Shown: positions 1 to 13,700, counted from the first letter of the stretch. The stretch: 64,000 nt of DNA from Torreya grandis (GCA_037957365.1 JARHVA010004903.1:62001-126000); one strand, 5' to 3'. Translations and numbers: made by a program. The notes: generated by a model not told the origin, from the letters alone.

Positions 1-1920
1 TTTAGGTGAATTGGCACTAATTTACCCATGATTAGTGCTAATTCTTTGGATTGATGTCGATCCACAAATACCCAGCCAACCTTTAGATTAAAAATCTAGA
101 AACTCTAAACCTCAAAGTGATGATAGATTTCTTGGTGAATTAAGGAATACTTTACCATCACTCTACTAGAATTCTATTGTCACAAGCCCAAAATACTACC
201 TACATTCATAAGGAATATTTAATTTTATTTACAACCATGTCCAAGGTAAGTAATCATGTTCATTTATTTCATTTTATATAAATATTTTTGTTGTTATCTA
301 TTTATCAATCTTTAAAATACCATCTATATTCTTCAATTTTCATTCATTAGCCTCTATCTTCCAATCTATTCTCTATTTTTATTAAGCATAGTTATAGAGA
401 GAGTTGATGTTGATTCATTCTAAACTGACACCAATTCTATAGAATCGACATTGATCCTAATAAGATCAATATTGATCCATGCTGTTTAATTTTCATAACC
501 CAAGACCTTAATCTTAGATCATTATCCTTAATCCTTACTAATTTTCTATCATTTTAATATGGATTTTATATGTAGATGACTCTAGTAGTCCTAATACATA
601 ATGCAATCAATATCATTGATCTCCTTATAGTGTCTTGACCCCTATTTGCTGATCAGAGTGACATAGCTTTCAATCTAGTTCTTTGTGCTATTATTTATTC
701 TCCCTCTTTCGAAGCCACTACTGACTAACTAAATGTCATTTAAGATGATGTAAATTGTAATATGGCTTATTAGGATGAATATTTTTCTTACATTGAGAAA
801 TTAAATGAGGATTGAATCTTAATCACTATTGTTATCATATCTTTATCTATTATAATTTCATATGTTGTTTATCCACTTGATTGTGTAAACAAGTGAGCTG
901 ACATCCACTTAAGGAAGTTCACAACTTCTTAGGACTAGTTCCTAACCAGGTAGCTCACCTAATTATCTATTAATCTATTTTTGTCCAATTTGTTTATATA
1001 TGTGTAGATTATTATTCCTAGCCAAAAAGAAGTTTCCTCAGTCACTGGATTCAAAGTGGTACAAAACATCTCCTAATATCTAGGTATTCATCATAAACCT
1101 TGATTTTAATTTGAGTTTTGGTAAAGTAATTTAATTTAAAGAAAAAGGAAAACTACTATAAAAACTCTAAATAGGGCCTCAAACTTATATAGTTCTCCCT
1201 TATGTGTGAATCATGCAGTTTGTGTAAAGAAAGTATAATAGTGACCTAGTTTATAACTTAAAAAATATAGATCTGGGGATGCTTCTTTAGTACTTAAAAC
1301 CTATATATGTACTATTATTATGAATGATATGGAAATAAGAGAAAATAAGGAAGATCTACTCATTTGAGTGCTTGATTGAATGCCTTTTATAAGTTATCTA
1401 GTGAGTAGGTAAGAGGTTTCTAGCTAAGAAATAAATGATTAGTGATATTGTATCTATATCAATCCCTTTGAAGAAACAAATCACATTAAAACACTTAGGC
1501 TAACCATTAGAATACATTTCATTTGTAAATTAGATAACTTTAGATCACTAGACACTTGCATCAAAGGACATCTATGTCAATGTATGTATTTATCCTAGAT
1601 GTTAGTGTTTAAAGAATAAAAAAGTAAGTACAAACTCATAACTTGTAGAGGTGGAAGATAAGTAGGTTTCAAGTATTCTAGGCAAGATAGAAGGTCAAGG
1701 TCATCAACATAAGACTAGTCAGACCAAGAGATAGTCTAAGGGGCATAAGATGTAATAAATGCAAGACTTATGAAATTAGGAAAGGTCTAAAACTAATAGG
1801 AACAACCAATGTCTAAGTTTTCCAAGTGTACACGACCGAGGTACTACATAATCCATAAATAGTGTTTATAAAGGGTTAAAGATTTTAGCCTAGTTTATTC
1901 TTAGATTATCACCTTAGGTT
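1..1920. other. Anonymous AT-rich DNA, no gene seen
   Basis: No reading frame of interest and no recognisable transposon protein on either strand. Near the left edge there is a loose cluster of short imperfect palindromes of the form GATYGAYATYGATCC (around 50-63, 404-417, 425-436, 441-456 and 463-478). They resemble, in design though not in exact sequence, the motif arrays in copia-1 and family A further right. This may be the tail of another LTR, but no partner copy is visible. Confidence 0.5.
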
Positions 1921-2870
1921 TAGGGTATCATTTCCCTTTATTTCCAATTACCTAAAATTTGTTTTTTAGACACCACATTTAATGGATATAATTAGGATAG
2001 ATGACCATGGGTGTGGTAGAATAAACATAAAAAAACATGTGCTTATAGTCCATGGGTTGCTCAAACATATCTTATTCTAAATATTTTAACCAAACCCTCT
2101 TGGGTAAGGCTTTATAGATATTAATATAGGAAATATACTTCTTAACAAAAGTTTTAGAAGGAAAACAAATCATCTCCCCAGAGAAAATTTTAATCTATGA
2201 AAGAATTATATTTGCCCACAAGTGAACATGAAAGTTAAATAACCTTAGCCAATCCTATCTTACAATTCTAATTTTATATTTACATATCTTAACATAAGCA
2301 ATATTGTTTTTATTAAAAGTTTTGGGTCTAGGGTATCATTTCCCCTTATTCCCAATTTCTTGAATTCCATCTTTTAGACATAGCCTTTAGTGGATAGAAT
2401 TAGGTTAGATGACCATAGGTGTGGCACAATAGACATAAAAAAAATAAAAAAAATCATGGTCCATGGGTTGCTCAAACATATCTTATTTTGAAGATTTTAA
2501 CTAAACCCTCTTGGGTAAGTATTTATAGATCTTAACATAGGCAATATAATTTTTACTAAATTTTTTAGAAATAATACAAATCATATCCTTGAATAAATTT
2601 TCATTCTATGAAATAATGATATTTAACCATAAGTGAACAAATAAGGTAAATAACCTTAGCCAAACCTACCTTGCAATTCCAGTTTTAAATTTACATATAT
2701 AAACATAAGCAATATGATTTTTACTAAAAGTTTTATAAGAAATACAAGTCATCTCCTCAAAAAAATTATCAATCCATGAAATAAAGGCATCAACCCACAT
2801 GTGAGTAGGGGAAGGTAAATAACCTTATCCAAACCTACTTTGCAATTCCAATTTTAACTTTAGATAAGAA
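1921..2870. repeat. Tandem repeat, two 408-bp units plus a partial third
   Basis: The phrase 'tagggtatcatttcc' starts at 1921 and again at 2329, giving a period of 408 bp. The units share long diverged stretches: the 'atgggttgctcaaacatat' block, the 'ccctcttgggtaag' block and the 'taaccttagccaa' block. After the second unit, the half containing 'taaataacctta..ccaaacctac' is repeated once more to about 2870, so the array is two full units and a partial one. No coding potential is visible. The origin is unknown; it could be a tandem region of a non-coding transposon. Confidence 0.75.
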
Positions 2871-3549
2871 TATCCAAAAGTTGAAGAGCAATGTTAAATA
2901 AGCATCATAAAAAATAATTATGACAAATTTAGGGAATTTGATTTTAACCATGTTGATTGTTATTATTTTAAAGTATATCCATGCATTACTATAAAAATAA
3001 TCTAGTTATGTATTTTGGAATTCATGAGTGAAAGTTCTACTCAAAAAAATAAATAACATATAATTCACACCAAAAACACATATAATCAATCACATTTTAA
3101 GTTCATTAAGGTTATATATAAACATTTGCACCACATTTCCTTCACAAACAAACCCTATCATACATCCCTATAAAATTAAACATACTCAAATTAAGTAATA
3201 TTTATATCCTTGGATTTTGAAGATTGAAACCCTTTCTAAACATCTCCTTACTATTTTATAACTTTCATTTACATTTTATGCATAACAATGCCATTAGCGA
3301 GTATTGTAATCATCATTATGTATAAAATAATGGATTTATTTAAAAAAATTCAAACACTCCACAAGGAATTATATGGGTAATTATTCTCATAGGTCCACCA
3401 TGTTATTCATTTAAACTCATGAGACTGATGAAAAATCACTCTCTATTTTATTAAACTACTCTTGGATATCCATGCATATGTTGAGACACCATCTTGTTTC
3501 AAGGGGATCTAGTGGAATTTCATGCCTATTAAGCCAAATAAAGGGTAAA
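2871..3549. other. No feature seen
   Basis: AT-rich sequence with no open frame, no RNA gene and no clear repeat partner in the window. Confidence 0.5.
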
Positions 3550-4485
3550 GATGCCCATAATAGATTCTTATGTTTGTATTTAAGGATCAGTGTGATTTAA
3601 ATAATGTAAATTAAAATTATGTAAAATATAATAATAATATCCCAAACCAAATTTAAGAAGTAATGATAGATACTATACTTATAATATTGAAAATTGACAA
3701 AGAACTAAGTGAGATATGTACTTAGCTTATTTATTTATTTATTTATTTTAATAAAAATTATCATTGATCCTAAAAATATTTTGTAAATGCTTCATCACTA
3801 CTCATATTAGTAAATTTTAGCACAAAACCTCCCTAGATGTTATCGGTGAAATTATTAATCCTACAATGACTAATAATTTCTCTATTCTATTGACAATGTC
3901 CCTATAGACTATGTAGGTTTGTAAATCCTCAAACCCTTGCACATGAAATTGTTTTTGTTTGTGTAATTAACTTCAGTCATGCATATTTATCCTTTGATCC
4001 AACTAAATGACAGGGATGCCCATGTTAGATTCTTATGTGTCTTTGAGGAGAGGTCATGTTTTATTTAATTTTTTATTAATATGATTTAAATAATGTAAGC
4101 TAAATGTATATTTAAATTGCATAGATTATATAAATAATACCTTAATATAAATTTCATAATTGATGAAAGATATTTCACTTAGAAGATTATAATTTTATAA
4201 AAAACTAAGTAGGAGATGTACATAGCTTATTTTTATATTTTATTTCACATAACACTCATCATTGATCTTGAAAATATTCTATAAATTCTTCATCACTTCT
4301 CATATCAACAAATTGTAGTTAAAACCCTCCCTAGATGTTATTGATGAAATGTGACTCCTAAAACAATATATATTATCCTATATTCACAAATAATGTCCCT
4401 GTAGACTATGTAGGCCTGTAACTCCTCATACCCTTGCACCTACACTTGTAGTTTCTTCTTGTGTGTGTGATCACCTTTAGTCCTA
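3550..4485. repeat. Tandem duplication of a 465-bp unit
   Basis: The start of the unit ('gatgccca..tagattcttatg') is at 3550 and again at 4015, giving a period of 465 bp. Shared blocks follow in the same order in both units: 'gatttaaataatgta', 'tgtac(t/a)tagcttat', 'cctccctagatgttat', 'agactatgtagg' and 'acccttgcac'. The copies have many point differences and small indels, so the duplication is old. No protein is encoded. Confidence 0.75.
3727..3750. repeat. (TTTA)n microsatellite
   Basis: A short run of TTAT/TTTA tetranucleotides lies inside the first 465-bp unit. The second unit has only 'ttatttttatattttattt' at the matching place, so the tetranucleotide run expanded, or decayed, in one copy only. 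Confidence 0.8.
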
Positions 4486-7127
4486 TGTGTTGATCTTTAT
4501 TTTCCTTCTCCTTTCAGGAAAAACCTAATTTTTATTTCAACCACAAGATGATCCTTGAAAAAGGGGTTATTATTTTTGTTTGGACAACTCCAACCACTCT
4601 TTACAAAGTTATTATGAATCATATATGTTCAAATAATTTTAATAAGGATTAAACTATACATATTTATCCCACTTAACTATGTGTATGCAACATCATGATA
4701 ACTATAGAATGCAATATGTAGATAGTAAACTTTGGTATTTGATACTTGGAAATTTCAATATTGAAATGAAATTATCTTATGTGACTTTTATATCTCCAAA
4801 CTGTTCTTCTATTCTCCCACACATACATTCTAGTTATGAACCCAATCTACTCTACATTGGTATTAGTCACCTACATGAACATTATAATTTATGATAAATC
4901 AGATAAATATACTAAGACATTTATGAAACACCAAAATTTCATACTTGTCTCTTAGATAGTAACATCACACTCTGGTAGTAACATCAACATTATTATTTTG
5001 AGGTTGACATTACCACCCTTCACTTTAAAACAACTATTTTTAAAAAATAAATCCTTAATATAGGTTGGTCCATTCACTTATCATGTTTATTGAAAATTAA
5101 ATTACCCAAATGGAATCATATATAAAAATAAAACCTAAACTTCACATACACTACTTCACACAAAGTGTATCTACCTTATTCTTCCCAAATTATAAATCAA
5201 GAACTAGGATCAATCATTAACCAAGTTTGAAACACATAAAACCAAGTCAAGAGTGAATGCTATCAAGATCAAAGATATATTTATAAGTGCATTACATATA
5301 AACCACATCTAAATCACCCTTATTTTTTTATTATCAATTATTTCCTCAAACCATGACTTAGAATACAACCACCTTAAAATTTTTGTAGTTCCTCACAAGG
5401 TAGAGTTTTTAAACCAACATAGAGTTCATGTTCCAATCCAAAACTTGTCACCAGGTTATGGGTTCACCTCTATTGTCTCCTTCTTGGTAGGAACAATCTA
5501 ACCCTTAACAAATTTCTATAGCCATCTAGGTAGTTGATTATTAGGGAATATTCAAGACATGAACTCACTGGACATAGTACTTAAGTTATAATTGAGTACT
5601 TAAATTATAGGGTACCTTTATTATTTATAGAATAAATAAATACTTTAGAAGCTATGATTCACATATTTTCTTTATTAATGTTTGTAAAACTCATTCCTAT
5701 TATAGTCATTAACCTATTTAATTAATCATAAAATACCTTCTATGGATTAATTAATATATTTGCTATTTAAAGAGGTCTTATAAACCCTAGTTGGATTTAT
5801 ATAACTATTTTACTTTGAAAAATACATGATTAATCTTTAATTTAATAAGGAAACTTTATGGGTGGTTAAAATTATTCTTATCAAGTTATTATTCACATAT
5901 ATTATAGAAACAATATCAAGAGACCATTTTTTTAATGCTTTTAAAGTTTACCATTTATATTTCAAAGTTTTTAAATTAAAATCAGAGTCTCACAATGATT
6001 TTTATTAAAAATATGTTATACATTTTTATCACATAATTTACCTTATTACTTGATTAAAAAAATCCCTTTAAATAAAATACCTTATCATTAAGCCTTGATA
6101 ATCTGAGTATGATAGATATTTCAAATTATAGAATACTATCCCACTAGCCTACATATCTGTTAGTAACAAGGCATCATTACCAAATTCCTATATAATAACA
6201 AACTTATGTCATACTAAGGTCAATAATTAGGCTTTATACATATTATCAAAGGTATATAAATAAATAGTGGTCATAATGCTACTGAACTATCAAAGCATTT
6301 AACAAGGTCATATTTTATTCTTTGCTTAACCCAACCTTTATTTGATCACCCTTGATTCCCATGTTGATCTTATGATATAATTATCAACTTGCTATTTTGG
6401 GAGATAAGATACATGTGTTAGCATCATAGGGTAATATATATTTTATAGATAACATTATAGCCTAACTAACCTCAAGAAACAAACTTAGAACATAAGTCAA
6501 ACTCTTGTTCCCTACTATATACAAGGTCTAGAATAATGCCCTAAGTTCATCAGATATATATATTTTATAGTTATATTCAATCCAAGGTTCTTATATTATA
6601 TCATTACTTAATATAAAAAGGTTTACCTTAACCCTAACATGCCCTATTATGGGTTTACTTTGAAATAATATACTTATTATAGGAAGTATGATATTATTTA
6701 ATCAAGCATGCCAAAAAAATTTAGAGTTCATATGGGGCATATTACATCAAACCATTATCAATATTTGATATTTATCCCAATAATAATCTTTAATACATAT
6801 TCTTAATTTTTTACACTCAAATCCCTCATGTTTATAATATCCATGTTATTTTATTAACTAACATATGCCTTGACCTTTAGATAGAATTTATCAGTAATTG
6901 GTAAAGTCCATGACTAGGTGAACCATATCATCCAAACTCTCATCAATAATACTATAAACCTAGACAAGGTAGAAAATCTACTCATAATTAAACAAATCAA
7001 ATAGTTAATGAAGAAATTTAATGTGATAAACTTAACTTTTTGTATTAAATTTAATAATCACCTATCATACACAAGGTATTATTATATTAGCACTAATCAA
7101 GCATACAAAATTTAATAATATTTGTTC

Positions 7128-7130
<3 letters not shown>
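4486..7130. other. Anonymous AT-rich DNA, no gene seen
   Basis: Stops are dense in all frames. The few short open stretches (for example 4679-4894) have no recognisable domain and no coding bias. No LTR, terminal repeat or RNA gene was recognised. Confidence 0.5.

Positions 7131-7222
<92 letters not shown>
7131..7222. repeat. (TA)46 microsatellite
   Basis: An uninterrupted TA dinucleotide run of 92 bp. An apparent minus-strand reading frame across it encodes only alternating Tyr-Ile and is an artefact of the repeat. Confidence 0.97.
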
Positions 7223-7224
<2 letters not shown>

Positions 7225-9590
7225 CCATCAGGGTAGATTAATAGGTAATTACCATAAATATTCATGGGTAATATATACTTATAGTTGAGTATAACCATTC
7301 TAGAAAGAAAATGGAAGAATGAAACCTTCCCATGCATTGAATATTAAAATATTTGAATCTATTCACGTTATTTGACAAATTCTACATCCCTTATTGATAA
7401 AATAGTAATTTGATTACGTAAGCCTTTGGTGACTAGAGTAAATAGAAATATATTAATTTAACAACATTATGGATCATAGTCATATTTGGCCCACTTCTTT
7501 CTATTCATTATTAGAAAACTAGATGAGGAAGATTCTCAATCATAAGATATACTAAGGACACTAAGGTGTTCATAAAAAATTAGATTAAGTTCAAGTATTT
7601 ATCCTCAAATATATATTAAATAATGTTTCATATAATATTCCACACAATATTTAGTACAAGATCAACTAAAATATATTTTTTATTAAGATAAGAAAGTTTA
7701 GGTACAGTTCAACATTCCTTACTCATCCTTGGTTATTTTTTGGTTTGGTAAGGACTAATTTTAGGTCAAGAAATAATATATAGGTCCTTTTTAATCACAT
7801 AATATCGAAATATAATCCAAAATTTTACAACTTAAAATATTATAAACTTATGATGATTTATGCCTCATAATTCAAGCTTGGGTATCTATATCATTAGTTG
7901 TCGGTTCACTAGTCAATGAAATTGTAGCCTTGGTCAAGGCATCATCTATGAAATTTAATATTTTTTTTAACATAGGTCAAGGAATAATTCTAAAAGATCC
8001 AAGTTCCTTTTAATAAATTCTTAATGTAAACTAAAATATATTAACACCTAAGATTACTCTTGTTCTTAACTCTACTAGCTAATCTCAATAGACTATGCGT
8101 AAAAAAATAATAATCAACAAGAGTTGATGTAATAAACTTAAAGTGGTGTTTAATTAGTATTATTGATGTTATAAATCCCTAAGTGAGTGAAATAAATCTA
8201 AATTAACCTCCTATAAACATTAATTTATGGTAATTCTCATATTTAATGAAACAAGCCTAAAGAGGCAGCTTGGTTGATAATACATACTTACTTTTAGAAC
8301 ATTGTTGGGGTCTATTATACCTTTAATGGACTAATAATAGCATACTGTATATATCATTGACTTATCATGCTTAATGATAGATAAAAAATCATCATAAAAT
8401 GATGGATATAAATAATAGATCTATTTTATACATTTATATATGTTTTTACATTAATAAATTTAGAAATACAAAGCTTATATATGGGATTAACCTAATTCTA
8501 TGCTTATCAAGTCTCATTTTCTCACTTTTTGCTTGTATAAGGCTTATAATCCCAAATTTAAATCAATTATTACAATCAAATATAACTAGATACATAATAC
8601 ATTTCATTCTTATTTTCAATAGTCATATTAAGCCCAACTACATTTATCAAATACAAATATTTAAGAGCTTAATCAAAAAATTCCTTTAGAAAGCATATAT
8701 TCTACAAATATGTACTTTATCAAAAACAACATAAAACATGTAGCTTGGTCACAAATTTATAAAAATTAAGAAAATAATCCATTCCTTTGCAAACTCTCAT
8801 GAAAACATTAAAGATATAATAACCACAACCAAGATATTTTTCTTAACTAATATAATGAAATACTCTACCACATTCTAAAAGAGTATTTATAAATATATAA
8901 TTGAAAAATATTGAATAATCAATGTAAAAACATAAAGAAAAATGTTACCATGAAGTGAAAGCAAACCACAAAGTTGAGTGAGAGATGACAAGTGGGAAAA
9001 TTTTCAAATGAATAAAACCTCACAATCTGATTTAAACCTTGCAATAATGAATCTCTAAATACATATCATGTAGAAGCTAAGAGAGAGATAAAATTTCCTT
9101 AAACCAAAAGAACATATCAAGGATGAAAAACTAAGACTGATATCAATATTAAAGAACTATCAAAAGGCAAGAAGAGAGGAGGAGAAAAGATCAATAAATA
9201 GAGCTAGAAGGAATAAGGAATTACATATGAAAACTTCATAATGTGCACTAAGTATTCCTAATACTATTATAAGTGGGGAGTATGTGTGTGATATGTTGAG
9301 GAAGAGGGGTTACATGAAAGTAAATCTAAATCCAATAAGTAGACTAAAGAGGTGATTGACACCTCATAAAGGCTAGGATAAAATAAATTTATAAATATAA
9401 TAAATACGCACATAAATATGACTTAGGATAACCCTATAAACTTATAGGAAAGGGCCCATATAAGGTTAATTCTCAAACATACTCCCTATATGTAATGGGA
9501 AATGCATCAAATCCACAAATCACTCCTAGCTCAGAGAAGTTAGATCTTACTTACACTTCTGATTATAGATACATTACATAATTAGGAACA
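7223..9590. other. Anonymous AT-rich DNA left of element A-minus
   Basis: No transposon protein, RNA gene or repeat partner seen. The 96-codon open stretch at 8399-8689 is low-complexity, hydrophobic and has no family signature. This is the left flank of the minus-strand Tat element whose 3' LTR begins at 9591. Confidence 0.5.
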
Positions 9591-10826
9591 TGACCAATAT
9601 GTATCCATTATATTGAATTAGGGGATTTATTACCATAATGATATCACTAGAGAGCACTTCAAATCCTCTAATCAAATAAAACTTTGTAGTAACCCTAACT
9701 AGGTCAAATGTTTTCATATTCACTATCCTAATAACAAGTAAAGAAAATAAATCTAATTTACTACTCACCAAAGCTTGTGACACAAAGTGGGGGTTATTAA
9801 ACAAAGAAAAATTAAATATACATAAGAGAATCCTAATTAAACTATGTATAAGTAGAACCCTAATACATGGAGAGGAAGATTAATATTATACAAAAGCCAT
9901 TACTTATGCTACTTCTATCTATTAAAGAGAGGAGAAAACCTAAAGATACTTACCTAGAAGATGAACCCATTAAGACTTAATATCTCCTTTAGCCAAAGGT
10001 GCTCACAATAGGTTGTTGTGGTTTGTAAGGATCACTAAGAAAGGACAAAACATCCAAGACTTCTCCACAAGAGTAGATTATTTTCCAAGTAGAAACCCTA
10101 AGATAAGACTCCTCAAGTAGAATGGTGGAAGAACATATTGTAAAGAAGTGAAAATGAATAATAACTCTTGTCCACTTTTAAATAATAGATAAATGGATGT
10201 GTATATATAGATGGATCTAACCCTAAACCCTTATAATAGTTTTGACTGATAAGGTTGACTTGGTAAACCTAGTATCATTATTGGCAAAAACATCACTAGG
10301 TCATAGACTAGGTTAGCCAAGAATTGACCTAAACCCTAAACAAGTTTTTTCATTAAGAGTACAAGGTCGACTAAACCAACATAGTCATGTAAACTATAAA
10401 AATAACTTTTAGGCTAGGGAAAGGGTTAATGAAGGTGGTAAAAGACTAGAGGAATATGAAAAAGAGGATACAAATCTTAGGAGAATGTTTAAAAGAGATT
10501 GAGACAAAGCTTATAGGATACATTGAGACTCAATAGGTTCTTTCAAGATTAAAAACATCAATAATTGATATATGTAGACAAATCTTAGAGGAGACAAATC
10601 TTAGAGGATACCAAGAATGTGCAAAAGAGGAGACAAAGCTTATTACTCTTGGACTCGTAATAAGTGGCAATAAGGGATACCAATCTTATGAATCACTAAT
10701 GGTTTTCCCATCCCTTTCTTGGTACACCCCTTAGGGTATACGTTTAGAGAGATTGAGACTCAATAGGTTCCTACAAGATTAAAAACATCAATAATTGATA
10801 TATTTTGACAATATTATGTATATACA
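9591..10826 (-). repeat. 3' LTR of A-minus
   Basis: The minus strand of this block matches the plus strand of 26368-27463 and of 49024-50132. Shared landmarks include the 'attgagact(c/t)..gggttc' block, 'cttggccaaagtgtt'-like and 'gtgacacaaagt(t/g)ggggtt'-like blocks. On the plus strand it begins TGACCA and ends ATACA, which fits TG...CA LTR ends. Just outside the right end, 10827-10840 reads 'tatgccccactcta'. Its complement is purine-rich (GAGTGGGG), placed as a polypurine tract just upstream of a minus-strand 3' LTR. About 1236 bp. Confidence 0.8.
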
Positions 10827-11711
10827 TATGCCCCACTCTAATCTCATCATGTGTCATTTAGGTATTAAAAGGGATGATGCTTCAAGAAAAGAACATGTCA
10901 AAGCACAATATTGAAGCTAAAAAAAGTTTTAATATTTGGAAGCATAAATAACTAAAAGGGAAATAAATAAAAAGTAAATGTAATGAATACCTTGACATGC
11001 ATTTATCATTGGATGGTTGTCTATTGTATTTGTAGTTTTGATTATGAAAGGTATAGAAACTACTTTTGACAAACCCAAGAATAAAATATTAAAGATAAAA
11101 AACAAAAAAAACATAAGAAAGCCAAGATAACTGGTGATATATGGATAGGACATACTTGGAAATTTGACAAGTTGGGGTGAAAAGTGATATTTTAGACCAA
11201 ATGACCAAGTCAAAATTCTAGAGTAAATTAGGTAACCAAAAATCCAAGGCTACTAAATACCAAAAAACTCAAACAAGTAAACCTTAAGTAAGATAGTCAA
11301 ACTCATCAAGTCAAACCAAGGATACATGTAAAAAGAATGGTAATCAAACATCAATATAAACAAATATGGGAAAAAAATGGTAAAAAAATTGATGAGTGAA
11401 AATTAATAATCCTTAATCATCAATGGATAAAGGTGCATAAAAGGGAAAGCAACACTGGTGAGTGACAAATAACAAGCCAACCTCACTCAATAATGGAAAA
11501 AGTAAATGAAAGTAGAAATAGACTCAGGTTTCCTAAAAAAAGGTGGTACAATAATGACAAATAATAAAAATAAATCAAGGCGTATCTAAAAATGTAGATC
11601 CAAGGTGTAAATAAAGTAACAAATAATTACTCAAGCATATTATTTTGTTCTTAAGATAGATAAAACTAAAACAAATAGTGTTAATATGTTTTATAAGATG
11701 TGAAGAAGAAT
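10827..11711 (-). other. 3' internal region of A-minus, distal part
   Basis: Non-coding DNA between the 3' LTR and the copia-1 insertion. The first 100 bp next to the LTR is shared, inverted, with 48930-49023 next to the A-plus 3' LTR ('tttcttgaagca(c/t)catcc' is the clearest block). This confirms that both are the 3' ends of the same family. The rest has no recognised content. Confidence 0.65.
11696..11711. repeat. 16-bp direct repeat flanking copia-1 (left copy)
   Basis: AGATGTGAAGAAGAAT ends immediately before the left LTR of copia-1, and the identical 16 bases occur at 15573-15588, 1-2 bp beyond the right LTR. The position is that of a target-site duplication, but LTR elements normally duplicate 4-6 bp. 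Confidence 0.75.
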
Positions 11712-12893
11712 TGTCAGGAATCTAGAACAACAAACATGCTCTGACTCCACTGTTAGGATCTAGGAAGCACCATTGATTACCATGTACAAGCAACTTAATA
11801 TGTGAAATTAAACCAGAAGTAACAAGTAACTAGAATTTAGAAATAACACAGAATATGAGAGACATTACCCAATTGTATTAATACTCTTCTAGAAGGAAAT
11901 ACAACAAAGAAGATGCCACAGTTCTTCTTCCTTACACACCTCTAGGGCTCCCACACCTCTAGGGCATAAACAGTAAATCTCTTCAAGAGCTCACTCTCTC
12001 TCTTATAGTCCCAACACACAACTCAAATGTAGAGTTGGTGTTCACCTCCAACCAATCAGTATCCACTACTGCCTATACACTGAGTATACACACATACTCA
12101 ACCGAGTACACAATGCACTCCAAGTAGATCTCCCATGAACTTACAACAACCTGTAACTCAAATGATCTTACTTTTGAAGGATCTACCTTGCCTTCCTCTT
12201 TACTCTTCAACTAAGTACACACACTACTCCAAGTAGATCTCCCCTGATATTTCTCCCTATTGTGTTGCTGACCTCCCTGATCTTGCACACTTACAAATCA
12301 ATCTAGTTCTGCACACCTACAAACCTAGATCTCACACACACATACACCTATAAATCAATGATCTTACTTACCATGTAGATCTCCAAACATGGCCTTGCAC
12401 ACTTGCTGACCAAGATCCTACATACATGAAGAATCCTACTGATTCTCCAAACCAACACCCATACTTGGCACTGTGGCACTAGGAGGAACACACCTTGCTC
12501 TCTTCACTCTGAAGGAGCTAATTTTTGCTCTCTTACTCTCTAGCACAAATTACAATACAACCCATGAGTCTATTATATAGATCCCATGTAAACAATAATT
12601 AGACATCTAATTACAATAATTAGATCCATAGATCCAAGGCTAAAATTAGCCTTCTTCATGTAAACAACTAGTTCGTTAACAAACTGTCCATGGAACTCAT
12701 AGTTTAGAATCGCACAGGTGATCGACGTTGGTCCCTATCTGTCTGGAGATGACCAACGTCAGCTGAATACTACTGATGTTGGTTGCCTTCCTATCTACCC
12801 TTGACTAATGTCAGTTGGCCTGACCGATGATGGTGACTGTGACACTCAGCAACCTCCTCCCCTATTTGCATCAGTGAAGCTTTTAGCTCCACA
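11712..12893 (-). repeat. Copia-1 3' LTR (left copy)
   Basis: Starts TGTCAGG and ends CTCCACA on the plus strand, giving TG...CA ends. It matches 14492-15565 over its whole length, with conserved blocks such as 'caccattgattaccatgta' and 'gagctcactctctctctta'. It carries an extra stretch of about 0.1 kb around 12390-12510 that the right copy lacks. The shared sequence runs on through 'acctaa' to 12899, so the end could be 6 bp further right. Its right third contains degenerate GACCGAYGTCGGTC-like palindromes. Confidence 0.85.
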
Positions 12894-12898
12894 ACCTA

Positions 12899-12914
12899 AA
12901 AATCTCCCACTTGG
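12899..12914 (-). promoter_or_regulatory. Copia-1 polypurine tract
   Basis: The minus strand reads CCAAGTGGGAGATTTT directly before the 3' LTR. The purine run AAGTGGGAGA next to the LTR is the usual form of the second-strand primer site in plant copia elements. Confidence 0.75.
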
Positions 12915-12929
12915 AGATAAACAACTACA

Positions 12930-13700
12930 CTATACTTGTACTTGTACCCCATCTAATCTATTTCCTGGCTTGTATCCCTCTTCAAGCTCAACCTTAAAGA
13001 CCAACCACCACAAATCTTATGGTGCAACACCTGTCATCTAAGTAACCTACCAAATCCAAAGTACTTGACCCTGCATAGCATGAATCCCTGCTGTTGGTCC
13101 TTCTCAGATACCGGAGAACCCACTAAACGACTTTCCAATTCTTCCTTCCTAGATTGACTACAAACTTTGTGACAACACCCATTGCTTGGGCAAACTCAGG
13201 GAGTACACATGTACTCAACCTCATCATGTGATTGGGGACCCTGTTCTGTGAACTATCCATCCATAGGTGTGCTGCCCTATTCTGCATCCTGCACTACCTT
13301 CACACAATCATCCTGTGACAACATCAACTTGTGATCTTCCTTGTCTCTAAGATTACTCATGCCAAAGAATTTTATTGGTCCTAAATTCTTCATGACAAAC
13401 CATTAAACTAACCTTACCTTTAGCTCAAAAAAACCCTGTATGTCTGAACCTTCAGCTAGCATACCATCCACATACAGTAATAGTATAATGTCATGACCAT
13501 CATCCACCTGGTAAGACAAACACAATGGTTACATTGACATTAACTAAAGCCCTACTTTGTCATCCACCTGTCAAAACCTGTACCACTATTTTACAACTTC
13601 CTCAAGACCATATGACCTGGCCTTCCATCTCATGTGTCCATTCTCTCTATTCTTTAACCAAGGAATCCATTCGTCTCTCAGTGCTTTCATACCAACTGGA
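12930..13700 (-). pseudogene. Copia-1 RT and RNase H remnant
   Basis: On the minus strand, about 13570-13690 reads like the copia RT entry segment (the 'KNREN..RWKARSYGLEEVVK' stretch). About 13290-13520 holds the active-site region 'ILLLYVDGMLAEGS' followed by 'MKNLGPIKFFGM' and 'LMLSQDDCVK', as in copia RT. The catalytic YVDD is YVDG here (13463-13474). About 12990-13220 matches the downstream segment with 'FAQAMGVVTKF' and 'WVLRYLRRT'. The RT segment between the first two blocks is largely missing. Stops and frame changes are present; no product is expected. Confidence 0.75.

Noticed and set aside
7065..7337. 90-codon minus-strand open frame rich in Tyr-Ile
   Set aside because: It is the (TA)46 microsatellite read as codons; flanks have no protein features.
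12808..13041. Open frames at 12808-13041 and 13525-13814 on the plus strand
   Set aside because: They are opposite to the copia-1 LTR end and RT remnant and have no domain of their own.
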